From Nocardioides litoris (GTDB lineage Bacteria; Actinomycetota; Actinomycetes; Propionibacteriales; Nocardioidaceae): a stretch of 64,000 nucleotides of DNA. The stretch spans positions 434,001 through 498,000 of the forward strand of contig NZ_VDMR01000002.1 of assembly GCF_006346315.1 (NCBI RefSeq), read 5' to 3'. This document shows positions 19,936 to 28,417 of this stretch, piece by piece. Position numbers and translations under genes: made by a program. Each line of letters opens with the position of its first letter. Within the stretch, counting starts at the first letter, position 1. The notes under the pieces were generated by a model. That model saw only the letters and a program-made list of their open reading frames with translations, was not told the DNA's origin and did no database searches.

Positions 19936-21614
19936 GACAGGGACTCCGCGATCGGGCCGAGCGCGAGCACCGGCACGTAGGTCAGGCCGACCAGCACCAG
20001 CGTCACGCCGGCGAGCAGGACGACGAACAGGGGACGGTGGGTGGGCAGGGTGCCGCTGCTCGGCGGCCGCACGCCCTGGCGGGCGAACCGGCCGGCCAGG
20101 GCCAGGACCAGGACGATGGGCACGAACCGGCCGAGCAGCATGCAGGTGCCGAGCAGGGAGTTCCAGAACGGGGTGCCCGAGGTGAGCCCGGCGAAGGCCG
20201 AGCCGTTGTTGTTCGACGCCGAGGCGACGGCGTACACCGCCTCGGACAGGCCGTGGGGGCCGCTGGCCTGCAGCCCGGCCAGGCCGTCGGCCGTGGTCAG
20301 GGCCAGCGCGCCACCGACGAGCACGAGGGTGGGCGTGGTGAGCACGTAGCCGGCGACGAGGACGATCTCGCGCTGGCCGATGCGCTTGCCGAGGTACTCC
20401 GGGGTGCGGCCCACCATGAGGCCGGAGATGAAGACCGTGACGACGGCGAGCACGAGCATCCCGTACAGGCCGGAGCCGACGCCGCCGGGGATGACCTCGC
20501 CGAGCATCATGTTGAACATCGCGATGCCGCCGCCGGGCGCGGTCAGCGAGTCGTGCATGCCGTTGACGGCGCCGGTGGAGGTGCCGGTGGTCGTGGCCGC
20601 CCAGAGCGCGGTCGCGGCGAGGCCGAAGCGCTGCTCCTTGCCCTCCATCGCGCCGCCCGCCAGCTGCGGGGCCTGGCCGGGGCCGGCCATCTCGGCCCAG
20701 GTCAGCAGGGCCACCGAGGTGGCGAACAGGACGGCCATGACGGCGAGCACGGCCCCGCCCTGGCGGCGGTCGCCGGCCATGATCCCGAAGGCCCAGGCCA
20801 GCGCGAACGGGATGACGAGCATCGCGTACGTCGCCAGCAGGTTGCTGATCGGGCCGGGGTTCTCGAAGGGGTGGGCGGAGTTGGCGTTGTAGAACCCGCC
20901 GCCGTTGGTCCCGAGCTGCTTGATCGCCTCCTGGGAGGCCACCGGGCCGCCGGCGATGGACTGCTGCCCGCCGGTGAGCGTCGTGACGGCCTGCGGGTCG
21001 TGCAGGTTCTGCACGACGCCGAGGACGGCCAAGACCACGGCGAGCAGCAGGGCCATCGGCAGCAGCACCCGCACCGTCGTGCGCACCAGGTCGGCCCAGA
21101 AGTTGCCGACCCGGCCGGCGCCGTCGCCCTCGCCCGTCCTCCGGCGGGCCAGGCCGCGCACGAACGCGGCCGCGACGGCCATGCCGACGGCGGCGGAGAG
21201 GAAGTTCTGCACGGCCAGGCCGGTGGCCTGGTAGAGGTGGCCGGTGGCCGCCTCGCCGGAGTACCACTGCCAGTTGGTGTTGGTCACGAACGAGACGGCG
21301 GTGTTCCACGCCCCGTCGGCCGGCAGGGCCGGGAAGCCGAGCGAGTACGGCAGGTGCTGCTGGAGCCGACCCAGGGCGTACAGGGCCAGGACGCCGACGA
21401 GCGAGAAGCCGAGCACCGCGCCGACGTACGAGCGCCAGTGCTGGTCGGCGTCGGGGTCCACCCGCAGCACGCGGTAGGCGACCCGCTCCGCGCCGAGGTG
21501 GCGGCCGCCGGGGGAGTAGGTCGCGGCGAGGCCGCGGCCCAGGAAGGGGACCGTCAGGACGAGGAGGGCGGCGAGCAGGGCGACCTGGCCCAGCGCCGTG
21601 CCGGTCTCACTCAC
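19932..21614 (-). CDS. kdpA: KdpA, potassium channel-like subunit
   Basis: A 560-residue membrane subunit related to SKT potassium transporters. The four pore loops are visible: [46 protein letters not shown] and [12 protein letters not shown]. The GTG at 21614 lies inside the end of kdpF, giving an 8-nt overlap. No truncation. Confidence 0.97.
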   Translation of the reverse strand: MSETGTALGQVALLAALLVLTVPFLGRGLAATYSPGGRHLGAERVAYRVLRVDPDADQHWRSYVGAVLGFSLVGVLALYALGRLQQHLPYSLGFPALPADGAWNTAVSFVTNTNWQWYSGEAATGHLYQATGLAVQNFLSAAVGMAVAAAFVRGLARRRTGEGDGAGRVGNFWADLVRTTVRVLLPMALLLAVVLAVLGVVQNLHDPQAVTTLTGGQQSIAGGPVASQEAIKQLGTNGGGFYNANSAHPFENPGPISNLLATYAMLVIPFALAWAFGIMAGDRRQGGAVLAVMAVLFATSVALLTWAEMAGPGQAPQLAGGAMEGKEQRFGLAATALWAATTTGTSTGAVNGMHDSLTAPGGGIAMFNMMLGEVIPGGVGSGLYGMLVLAVVTVFISGLMVGRTPEYLGKRIGQREIVLVAGYVLTTPTLVLVGGALALTTADGLAGLQASGPHGLSEAVYAVASASNNNGSAFAGLTSGTPFWNSLLGTCMLLGRFVPIVLVLALAGRFARQGVRPPSSGTLPTHRPLFVVLLAGVTLVLVGLTYVPVLALGPIAESLS

Positions 21615-21699
21615 AGTCGAGGGCTCGGGCCAGCAGCGTGAGCAGCACGAAGGCCGCCACCGTGACCAGCAGGTAGATGAGGTCGTTCACGTCGGCCAT
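21607..21699 (-). CDS. kdpF: KdpF small membrane subunit
   Basis: A 30-residue peptide starting at ATG 21699. It is a single membrane helix, DLIYLLVTVAAFVLLTLLAR, with a short polar N-terminus (MADVN) and the tail ALDCE. Size, topology and position immediately before kdpA, overlapping it by 8 nt, match KdpF, which stabilises the Kdp complex. It is the first gene of the kdpFABCDE operon. Confidence 0.85.
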   Translation of the reverse strand: MADVNDLIYLLVTVAAFVLLTLLARALDCE

Positions 21700-21898
21700 C
21701 GCAGCGCCTCGGCGAGGTGGCTGCGGACCGTCTTGATGGTTCCCTGACGGCGTGGCCACCGGCCTTGACGTGTCCCGAACGCCCCGGTGGCGCCGGTCAC
21801 GCCGCCACCGCGGTCGGCCGGCGTGGTCTCGAGACAGGCCGCAGGCGGCCCGGGACCACCGTGGGTCGGGCCGCAGAGCCCGGCGGTCCGGTCGCGGG
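21700..21898. promoter_or_regulatory. kdp upstream region with a repeat hairpin
   Basis: This 199-nt spacer between the hydrolase stop and kdpF holds no gene and must contain the kdp promoter. A hairpin with GTGGTC (21823-21828) and GACCAC (21854-21859) arms contains TGGTCTCGAGAC (21824-21835), the same 12-mer seen in the repeat at 26384-26485. I cannot assign a KdpE site or a riboswitch with confidence. Confidence 0.45.
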
Positions 21899-22807
21899 TC
21901 AGTCGCCCAGGAACGCCCGCAGCGCGGCGAGCACCTCCGCGGGTGCCTCCTCGGGCACGAAGTGGCCGCCGGGGACGCCGTGGCCGGTGACCAGCGCCGG
22001 GTCGGCGTGGTGGTCGCGCCAGACCGCGAGCGCGTCGTAGGCGAGGCCGACGAACCCGGCCGCGCCCCACAGCACCAGCAGCGGGCAGGTGACCCGGAGC
22101 CCGGCGGCGTGGTCGGCGTCGTCGAGGGCCAGGTCGCAGGTGACGCCGGCGCGGTAGTCCTCGCACGTGGCGTGCACCGAGGCGGCGTCGAAGCAGTCGA
22201 CGTACTCCTGCAGGGCCGCCTCGTCGAACACCGCGCCCTCGCCCGACCAGGCGGCGAGCTTGGCGCGCAGGTAGTGCTCGGGCGCGGCGCCGACGAGGGT
22301 CTCGGGCACGTCGGTCTCCTGCGACAGGAAGAACCAGTGCTCGTAGACCTGCGCCAGCAGCCGGTCGACGTGGCCGAGCACGTGCCGGGTGGGGGCGATG
22401 TCGAGCACCGCGGCCCGAGTCACGGCGTCGGGGTGGTCGAGGCACATCCGGTGGGTCACCCGGGCGCCGCGGTCGTGCCCCACGACGGCGAACCGCTCGT
22501 GGCCCAGCGCCCGCATGAGCCCGACCTGGTCGGCGGCCATCGCCCGCTTGCCGTACGCCGTGTGGTCGGCGCTCGAGGCGGGCCGCTCGGAGCGGCCGTA
22601 GCCGCGCAGGTCGGCCGCGACGACCGTGTGCGTCCCGGCCAGCGCGGGCGCGACCGAGTGCCACATGGCCGAGGTCTGCGGGTAGCCGTGCAGCAGCAGC
22701 ACGGGCGGCCCCGACCCGCCGACCCGCGCGTGGATGCGGACGCTGCCCTCGTCACCGTCGACCGCGACGTCGACCTCGTCGAACCCGGGGAGCACCGGGT
22801 CGGCCAC
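21899..22807 (-). CDS. Alpha/beta hydrolase, haloacetate dehalogenase/epoxide hydrolase type
   Basis: A 302-residue soluble hydrolase. The oxyanion motif is HGYPQTSAMW, followed by DLRGYGRSERP, and the nucleophile elbow is GHDRGARV, so the nucleophile is Asp rather than Ser. The catalytic His is probably in VPGGHFVPEEAP. An Asp nucleophile is typical of epoxide hydrolases and fluoroacetate or haloalkane dehalogenases; substrate unknown. The GTG start lies 4 nt after the stop of the NTF2-like gene, so the two form a short operon. Confidence 0.9.
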   Translation of the reverse strand: MADPVLPGFDEVDVAVDGDEGSVRIHARVGGSGPPVLLLHGYPQTSAMWHSVAPALAGTHTVVAADLRGYGRSERPASSADHTAYGKRAMAADQVGLMRALGHERFAVVGHDRGARVTHRMCLDHPDAVTRAAVLDIAPTRHVLGHVDRLLAQVYEHWFFLSQETDVPETLVGAAPEHYLRAKLAAWSGEGAVFDEAALQEYVDCFDAASVHATCEDYRAGVTCDLALDDADHAAGLRVTCPLLVLWGAAGFVGLAYDALAVWRDHHADPALVTGHGVPGGHFVPEEAPAEVLAALRAFLGD

Positions 22808-22811
22808 CGGC

Positions 22812-23219
22812 TCAGCCCCTCGTCAGCTCGGCGCCCATGGCCGCGATGACGACCTCGAGCCCCTTCGCGGGCCGGACCATGACGGTGAACGAGGTCAGCC
22901 GCCCGTCGGCGCCCCACCGCAGCATGTCGACGCCGTGCACGACCTTGCCGGACACCTCGGCCTCGAACTCCAGCACGGCCGACCCGTCGCCGTACCACTC
23001 CTCGAGGTAGCGCAGGGTCGGGCCGAGCACGACCATCGCGGCCCGCAGGTAGGCGGTGGTGAGCGCCTTGCCCTCCTGCGGTGTGTGCACGGCCGGGGAG
23101 CGGAAGACGCAGTCGTCGGCGAGCAGGTCGTCGAGACCGGCCGGGTCGCGGGACTCGACGAGGCGGTGCCAGGCGGCGACGGGGGCGGGGGCGTCGGGGG
23201 TGTCGGTGGCGGCGGTCAC
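22812..23219 (-). CDS. Nuclear transport factor 2-like (SnoaL-like) protein
   Basis: About 135 residues with the cone-shaped NTF2 fold: helix PVAAWHRLVESRDPAGLDDLLADDCVFRSPAVHTP, then strands LEFEAEVSGKVVHGVDMLRW and LTSFTVMVRP. Members are ketosteroid-isomerase-like enzymes or ligand-binding proteins; the catalytic pair cannot be identified. GTGs at 23219 and 23234 are both possible starts. Cotranscribed with the downstream hydrolase. Its function with that enzyme is unknown. Confidence 0.82.
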   Translation of the reverse strand: MTAATDTPDAPAPVAAWHRLVESRDPAGLDDLLADDCVFRSPAVHTPQEGKALTTAYLRAAMVVLGPTLRYLEEWYGDGSAVLEFEAEVSGKVVHGVDMLRWGADGRLTSFTVMVRPAKGLEVVIAAMGAELTRG

Positions 23220-23371
23220 CGGGGCATTGTCCACCGCGGCGCGGCCGCACCGACCTCGCGAGGACGCCTGTGTCCCGGGCGCCGATGACGGCTCACCCCG
23301 GGGGGCGGGGCGGGGCGGTCTGTGCTCAGGGGTGTGGGACCGGCCCCGGGGGCGTGGCAACAATGGAGGTC

Positions 23372-24013
23372 ATGGCCCTCCTCCACCGCGCCACGCTCAC
23401 GCCGACCAAGGCCGAGATGCTCTCCGCCTGGGTCCCGCTGCAGCCCTGGTACGTCGGCCCGCCCGCGCCCGAGTCCGTCCAGGTGCTGGGCGCGTTCCGG
23501 TTCGACGACCCCGCCGACCGGGTCGGGCTGGAGACCTTCATCGTCCAGCCCGCCGGCGGCCCGGTGCTCCAGGTGCCGATCACCTACCGCGACGCCCCGC
23601 TCCCCGGCGCCGAGGACAAGCTGGTCTCCGAGATGCAGCACAGCGTGCTCGGGCCGCGCTTCGCCTTCTGCGGCTGCGACGACCCGGTCTACGTCGGCGC
23701 GCTGCTGCGGGCCGTGCTGACCGGCGACGCCCACGCCCCCGAGGAGGTCGAGGTCGACGGGGAGCGCGAGGTCCGCGAGTCGACGACCTTCGCCCGCGGC
23801 AGCGGCGTCCCCGGCACCGAGGTGCCCGAGGTCGGTCAGGTCGAGCAGCGCACCGAGGACGACGAGGGCACGGTCCTGCTCGCCGGTGGCCACGAGATCA
23901 CCGTGTTCCGGGTGCTGCAGCCCACGACGGTGCACGACGTCACCGGCGCGCATACCCTCACGGGCCGCTGGCCCAACCACAGCGAGCCCGCGCTCCTGGC
24001 CCGCGTGCGCTGA
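23372..24013 (+). CDS. Maltokinase N-terminal cap-like protein (CG0192-related)
   Basis: A 213-residue soluble protein opening MALLHRATLTPTKAEMLSAW, the pattern of the N-terminal cap of maltokinase, but no kinase domain follows. Such stand-alone CG0192-like proteins occur in actinobacteria and their role is not established. An in-frame ATG 9 nt upstream is an alternative start. No trehalose or maltose pathway gene is adjacent. It converges on the DinB-like gene 15 nt further. Confidence 0.78.
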   Translation: MALLHRATLTPTKAEMLSAWVPLQPWYVGPPAPESVQVLGAFRFDDPADRVGLETFIVQPAGGPVLQVPITYRDAPLPGAEDKLVSEMQHSVLGPRFAFCGCDDPVYVGALLRAVLTGDAHAPEEVEVDGEREVRESTTFARGSGVPGTEVPEVGQVEQRTEDDEGTVLLAGGHEITVFRVLQPTTVHDVTGAHTLTGRWPNHSEPALLARVR

Positions 24014-24028
24014 GCGTTGCGCTGAGCG

Positions 24029-24613
24029 TCAGGTCCCCGGCACCGGCTGGTCGTCGGTGCGCGGCCCGAAGAAGCCGAGGTCGGCTGCCTGCTCCGCGCT
24101 GAGCCCCAGCGCTCGCAGCTGGGCCTGGGAGCGGCGGGAGAAGATCCCCCGCCACAGCTCGTACGCCGGCACCCGGTCGACCAGCCCGGAGGCCCGGCGG
24201 GGGGCGACGTCGTCGAGCACGGGTCGCCACAGGGGCTCGGCGAGCCGGGGTCGACCGAGGGCCTCGAGCAGGTCGGCGTGGTGGGTGCTGACGTCGTAGG
24301 TGATGCCGGTGCTGCCAGCATCGACGACCGCGGCCACGTCGGCCGCGTTGGTGACCAGCTCCTCGACGACGGCCGCCAGGGGGAGCGCGGCGCGCTCGGC
24401 GACCTGGAAGGCCGTCCACTCCGGCCCCGGCGCCCCGTCGGTCCGGCCGGTGAGGTTGTCGGCACCGACGCCGGCGAGGTGGGCGAGGACGTCGTGCACC
24501 GTCCAGGCCGGCGTGCCGGGGACGGGGCGGCCCCCGTCGTCGGGCGCGAGGCCGTCGGCGAGGGTGGCGAGCCGAGCCACGTGGTCGGCGTACAGGGCAC
24601 CCCAGTCGGTCAC
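24029..24613 (-). CDS. Maleylpyruvate isomerase-type, mycothiol-dependent DinB-like protein
   Basis: A 194-residue four-helix-bundle protein. The N-terminal motif PVPGTPAWTVHDVLAHLAGV, with a conserved His on the metal-binding helix, is typical of the actinobacterial family that includes mycothiol-dependent maleylpyruvate isomerase; its second and third histidines may be in STHHADLL. Substrate unknown. The start is GTG at 24613, followed upstream by the promoter region of the DGPF/sigma pair. Confidence 0.82.
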   Translation of the reverse strand: MTDWGALYADHVARLATLADGLAPDDGGRPVPGTPAWTVHDVLAHLAGVGADNLTGRTDGAPGPEWTAFQVAERAALPLAAVVEELVTNAADVAAVVDAGSTGITYDVSTHHADLLEALGRPRLAEPLWRPVLDDVAPRRASGLVDRVPAYELWRGIFSRRSQAQLRALGLSAEQAADLGFFGPRTDDQPVPGT

Positions 24614-24658
24614 GTCCAGACGCTAGTGGACAAGATTCCAGGAAAAGTCCGGGTGGGC

Positions 24659-24690
24659 TGTCGTACCCGGCCCGACCCGTTCGTGGAGAG
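24659..24690 (+). promoter_or_regulatory. Possible ECF-type promoter before the YciI/sigma pair
   Basis: TGTCGTA at 24659-24665 and TTCGTGG near 24680 are spaced like ECF -35/-10 elements. ECF42 sigma factors are reported to use a TGTCGA-type -35 and to control DGPF genes, so autoregulation is plausible. The match is short. Confidence 0.3.
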
Positions 24691-24743
24691 GGTGTGAGGC
24701 AGCCGCAGGGGCCGCCACGACACCGATCCACGAGGAGCACGAG

Positions 24744-25112
24744 ATGCCGCAGTACTTCCTGGCCGTCAACCACGACGAGGCCGGCGCCGCCGAGATGGCG
24801 GAGATGACGATGGAGCAGATGCAGCCGATCTTCGAGGCCGTCAGCGCCTTCAACGACGAGCTGCAGGAGCAGGGCGCCTGGGTGTTCGCCGGCGGCCTGC
24901 AGGACCACGCGGCCACGACCGTGGTCGACGCCACCGGCGACGCGCCGGTCGTGACCGACGGGCCGTTCTCGGAGTCCAAGGAGTACCTCGGCGGGTTCTG
25001 GATCATCGAGGCCGCCGACCTCGACGCCGCCCTGGCCTGGGCGGCCAAGGGGTCCAAGGCCTGCGCGGGCAAGGTCGAGGTCCGGCCCTTCCAGGCCGAG
25101 CCCGAGGCCTGA
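24744..25112 (+). CDS. YciI/DGPF domain protein
   Basis: A 122-residue ferredoxin-like-fold protein. The name-giving motif is present as [20 protein letters not shown], and the N-terminus is [16 protein letters not shown] proteins are conserved partners of ECF42 sigma factors; here the sigma gene starts 22 nt downstream, so the two form one transcript. A ribosome-binding GAGGAG precedes the ATG. Enzymatic activity is not known. Confidence 0.92.
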   Translation: MPQYFLAVNHDEAGAAEMAEMTMEQMQPIFEAVSAFNDELQEQGAWVFAGGLQDHAATTVVDATGDAPVVTDGPFSESKEYLGGFWIIEAADLDAALAWAAKGSKACAGKVEVRPFQAEPEA

Positions 25113-25134
25113 GCGGCGGGCGGGAGCCGGCCCG

Positions 25135-26364
25135 GTGGAGGCGGTCGAGCGGGTCTACCGCGAGGAGTTCGGCCGGGTGGTGGCCTCGCTGGTACGGCGC
25201 TTCGGTGACATCGACGTCGCCGAGGACGCCGCCGGCGAGGCGCTGCTGGTCGCGCTCGAGAGGTGGCCCGTCGACGGCGTCCCACCCAACCCGGGCGCCT
25301 GGCTGACCACGACCGCCGCCCGCAGGGCCATCGACCGGCTCCGCCGTGAGTCGCACCGCGACGCCAAGCACCAGGCCGCGCTGATGATCACCGACGACAC
25401 GGCGCACGAGTCCACCGGACCGGTCGAGGACGACCGGCTCCGGATGGTCTTCACCTGCTGCCACCCCGCCCTGGCCCCCGAGGCGCGGGTCGCCCTCACG
25501 CTGCGGCTGCTCGGGGGCCTCACGGTCGCGGAGGTCGCCCAGGCCTTCCTGGTGCCCGAGACGACGATGGCCCAGCGCATCACCCGCGCCAAGCGCAAGA
25601 TCGCGGGCGCGGGCATCCCGTTCCGGGTGCCGTCGGCGGCCGACCTGCCCGCCCGCCTCGACGCCGTGCTGGCCGTGGTCTACCTCGTGTTCAACGAGGG
25701 CTACCTCGCCACCTCCGGCACCGCGGTGCGCGACGACCTCACCGGCGAGGCGATCCGGCTGGGCCGGTTGCTGCACCGGCTGCTGCCCGAGGAGCCCGAG
25801 GTGACCGGGCTGCTGGCGCTGATGCTGCTCACCGAGGCGCGCCGACCCGCGCGCCTCGACGCCGACGGCACGCTGGTCGCGCTGCCCGAGCAGGACCGCG
25901 GCCTCTGGTCGCGCGAGCTCGTCGCCGAGGGGCACGCGCTGGTCCGTGCCTGCCTGGCCCTCGACCGGCCCGGCCGCTACCAGGTCCTCGCCGCGATCGG
26001 CGCCGTGCACACCGACGCCTCCACCGCCGCCGACGTCGACTGGTCGCAGGTGGCCGCCCTCTACGGCCAGCTCGCCGCGCTCGACCCGAGCCCGGTCGTC
26101 GAGCTCAACCGCGCGGTCGCGATCGCCGAGCTCGACGGCCCGGCGGTCGCCCTGGCCCGGGTCGAGGCCCTGGCCGGGCCGCTGGCGTCGTACCACCCCT
26201 TCCACGCGGTGCGCGCCGACCTGCTCCGCCGGCTGGGCCGCCCGGCCGAGGCCCGGGCGGCGTACGACGCGGCGCTGGCGCTGGTCGACAACCCGGCCGA
26301 GGAGCGGTGGCTGGCCCGCCGCCGCGACGGTCTCGACCCGCGGCGGCCGGGGGAGGAGCGCTAG
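25135..26364 (+). CDS. ECF42-type RNA polymerase sigma factor (DUF6596 C-terminal domain)
   Basis: A 409-residue sigma factor. Region 2 covers [35 protein letters not shown]; region 4 has [35 protein letters not shown] long C-terminal DUF6596/TPR-like extension follows, starting near [16 protein letters not shown] and including [35 protein letters not shown] and [15 protein letters not shown]. This fusion and the upstream DGPF gene define the ECF42 group, which has no anti-sigma factor; the C-terminal domain takes that control role. Start GTG 25135. The stop lies at a GCGCTAGCGCC palindrome. Confidence 0.93.
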   Translation: MEAVERVYREEFGRVVASLVRRFGDIDVAEDAAGEALLVALERWPVDGVPPNPGAWLTTTAARRAIDRLRRESHRDAKHQAALMITDDTAHESTGPVEDDRLRMVFTCCHPALAPEARVALTLRLLGGLTVAEVAQAFLVPETTMAQRITRAKRKIAGAGIPFRVPSAADLPARLDAVLAVVYLVFNEGYLATSGTAVRDDLTGEAIRLGRLLHRLLPEEPEVTGLLALMLLTEARRPARLDADGTLVALPEQDRGLWSRELVAEGHALVRACLALDRPGRYQVLAAIGAVHTDASTAADVDWSQVAALYGQLAALDPSPVVELNRAVAIAELDGPAVALARVEALAGPLASYHPFHAVRADLLRRLGRPAEARAAYDAALALVDNPAEERWLARRRDGLDPRRPGEER

Positions 26365-26383
26365 CGCCGGACCGACCGGTCCA

Positions 26384-26485
26384 CACGGTGGTCGAGGAAG
26401 TCGCGCTAGCGCCTGTCTCGAGACCATCTCCCGGCTGCGATGAGGTGGTCTCGAGACGGGACCCCGTCCCTCCTCGACCACCGTG
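26384..26485. repeat. REP-like nested palindrome
   Basis: Outer arms CACGGTGGTCGAGGA (26384-26398) and TCCTCGACCACCGTG (26471-26485) are perfect inverted repeats of 15 bp. Nested inside are GTCTCGAGACCA (26415-26426) and TGGTCTCGAGAC (26446-26457), also perfect. GCGCTAGCGCC occurs at 26358-26368 and again at 26403-26413. The element sits between convergent genes and contains the 3' end of the TDT gene. The 12-mer recurs at 21824-21835. Confidence 0.8.
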
Positions 26486-27407
26486 CGCTCGACCACCGGG
26501 CGGCGCGCAGGGTGCCGCCCGCGACGACGGTCCAGACGAGGGCCAGCGCACCGAGCAGGACCGTCGCGGCGACGGTGAAGCCGGCCCACCCGGTCTCGGC
26601 GGCCAGGCCCGAGGTCGCCGTGACGACGGTGCCGAGCGGGAAGGTGAACGACCACCAGGCCAGCGAGAAGTCGAGGCCCGTGCGCAGCGCCGCGAGGGTG
26701 GCGACGGCGGCGACGGCCAGCCAGGTCGCGGCGGCCAGGGCGAGCACGCCCGCGACGACGACGCCCAGGTCGAGCTGGTGGGCCGCGGTCGAGCCCTGGC
26801 CGAGCGGGCCGAGCACGACGAACAGCGTCGGCACGGCCGCGGTCGGCAGCGGTCCGGTGCGGCGCAGGTGCAGCAGGACCCGCGACCCGACGACCGCGAC
26901 GACCACCACGGCCAGCGCGAACAGGGCCAGCGCTTCGGCCCGCAGCCCCGGTACGACGACCGGCCCGGTCGCCGCGGAGACCATCGGCGGGACGACGGGC
27001 AGCAGCCAGACGGGCTGCGGGTCCCCGCGCAGCAGCCGGGGTGCGGCGGCGGTGGTGAGCAGCCCGAGCAGGGTGCCGGCGACCCAGAGCGCGACGGCGA
27101 CCGGTCCGGGCAGCGTGCCGAGGACCACGCCTCCGGTGGCCACGGTCAGCAGCGCCATCGGGGCCGCGCCGACGAACGGCCACAGCGCCACGTCGGCCAG
27201 CAGGGCCCGGCCGCGGCGGGCGCACGCGACGGCGACCACCGCGAGCAGCCCGACGGCCAGCGCCCACAGGCCGCGTGCGGCGGTGGTCGAGCCCGGGACG
27301 GCCACGGGCAGCGTGGCCATCGCGACGGCGAGGATGCCGGTGCCCATGACCCAGGTGCACCAGTGGGGCCCGGCCGGGCCGAGCGGCGTACGGGGGTCGG
27401 CAGCCAT
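26406..27407 (-). CDS. TDT family transporter (TehA/SLAC1-type anion channel fold)
   Basis: A 333-residue membrane protein with about ten helices. It opens with PAGPHWCTWVMGTGILAVAM, the typical start of the tellurite-resistance/dicarboxylate transporter family, and has LPVVPPMVSAATGP in the middle and FSLAWWSFTFPLGTVVTA near the end. Members export sulfite, malate or act as anion channels; the substrate is not known. The last 27 or so residues, rich in Arg and Trp (RWSSARWSRRDGVPSRD), are encoded by the repeat at 26384-26485 and are probably not native. Divergent from a LysR gene that likely controls it. Confidence 0.9.
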   Translation of the reverse strand: MAADPRTPLGPAGPHWCTWVMGTGILAVAMATLPVAVPGSTTAARGLWALAVGLLAVVAVACARRGRALLADVALWPFVGAAPMALLTVATGGVVLGTLPGPVAVALWVAGTLLGLLTTAAAPRLLRGDPQPVWLLPVVPPMVSAATGPVVVPGLRAEALALFALAVVVVAVVGSRVLLHLRRTGPLPTAAVPTLFVVLGPLGQGSTAAHQLDLGVVVAGVLALAAATWLAVAAVATLAALRTGLDFSLAWWSFTFPLGTVVTATSGLAAETGWAGFTVAATVLLGALALVWTVVAGGTLRAARWSSARWSRRDGVPSRDHLIAAGRWSRDRR

Positions 27408-27453
27408 GCGTCCAGGCTCGCGGCCGGGGCCGGCGCGCAGTAGTGGCTTCCGA

Positions 27454-27469
27454 CCTGTGCGCTCACAGG
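27454..27469. promoter_or_regulatory. Candidate LysR operator between TDT and lysR genes
   Basis: CCTGTG-cgct-CACAGG is a perfect inverted repeat in the 86-nt divergent promoter region (27408-27493), 24 nt before the LysR start. LysR regulators typically bind such dyads in shared promoters. Confidence 0.45.
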
Positions 27470-27493
27470 CCGAGGCTGTGACAGGATCAACCG

Positions 27494-28417
27494 GTGAGCT
27501 CCCGCGTGCCCGACCTGGCCGGCCTGCGGCTGCTGGTCGCGATCGGCCGCCACGGCAGCATCGGCGCGGCGGCCCGCGAGGTCGGCACGACCCAGCAGTC
27601 GGCCTCGGAGCGGCTGCGCTCGGTCGAGGCGCAGACCGGTCTCACCCTCGTGCGCCGCGGCCCGCGCGGGTCGGAGCTCACGCCGGAGGGCGTGGTCGTG
27701 TGCGAGTGGGCGGCCCGGCTGATCGACCTCACCGACGAGATCGAGACGGCCGTGGAGGGGCTGCGGGGGGAGCGGTCGCGCGACCTGGCGGTGTGGGCGA
27801 GCATGACCGTGGCCGACGGCCTGGTGCCGCGGTGGCTGGTGCAGCTGCGCCAGCGCCAGGTCGCCGCGGGCACGACGCCGACCGCGGTCAGCCTGACCGC
27901 GGCCAACAGCCACCAGGTCGAGGACGCGGTGCGCGACGGCGTGGCGCACCTCGGGTTCGTCGAGGGCGTCCGCGCGCCGCGGGGTGTGCGGTCCCGGGTG
28001 GTCGCGCACGACGAGCTGGTGCTGGTCGTCGCCGCCGGCGACCGGCTGGCGCGGCGGCGCCGTCCGCTCGACCCGGCCGAGGTCGCGGCGCTGGCGCTCA
28101 CCGGCCGCGAGGCCGGGTCCGGCACCCGTGAGGTCGTCGAGCAGGCCCTCGCCGAGCACGGGCTCGCCCTGGCCGAGCCGGCCGTCGAGCTGACCACGAC
28201 GACCGCCGTCCGCGAGGCCGTGCTGGCCGGCAGCGCGCCGGCCTTCCTCAGCCGCCGCGCGGTCGCCCGCGACCTCGACAGCGGCCACCTCGCCGTCGTC
28301 GCGACGACGCTGGCGCCGCGGCGCGCGTTCCGGGCGGTGTGGGTCGGGGCGGCCGCGCCGCCCGCGGGACCGGTGCGCGACCTGGTGGCCATCGCCGCCC
28401 GTACCCTGGCCCCGTGA
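27494..28417 (+). CDS. LysR family transcriptional regulator
   Basis: A 307-residue regulator. The N-terminal winged helix-turn-helix covers LAGLRLLVAIGRHGSIGAAAREVGTTQQSASERLRSVEAQTG, followed by the linker helix LTDEIETAVEGL and a periplasmic-binding-type effector domain (LAVWASMTVADGLVPRWL onwards). It is divergent from the TDT transporter, the usual arrangement for a dedicated regulator, with an inverted repeat between them. Its stop overlaps the M3 peptidase start (GTGA). Confidence 0.92.
   Translation: MSSRVPDLAGLRLLVAIGRHGSIGAAAREVGTTQQSASERLRSVEAQTGLTLVRRGPRGSELTPEGVVVCEWAARLIDLTDEIETAVEGLRGERSRDLAVWASMTVADGLVPRWLVQLRQRQVAAGTTPTAVSLTAANSHQVEDAVRDGVAHLGFVEGVRAPRGVRSRVVAHDELVLVVAAGDRLARRRRPLDPAEVAALALTGREAGSGTREVVEQALAEHGLALAEPAVELTTTTAVREAVLAGSAPAFLSRRAVARDLDSGHLAVVATTLAPRRAFRAVWVGAAAPPAGPVRDLVAIAARTLAP

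Noticed and set aside
21700..21898. c-di-AMP (ydaO) riboswitch before kdpF
   Set aside because: Such riboswitches occur before potassium genes, but I could not find the conserved core; the visible stems belong to the repeat hairpin.
21700..22664. A minus-strand frame running through the kdp leader
   Set aside because: It is an alternative frame of the alpha/beta hydrolase gene that runs through the spacer; Arg/Pro-rich and with no domain.
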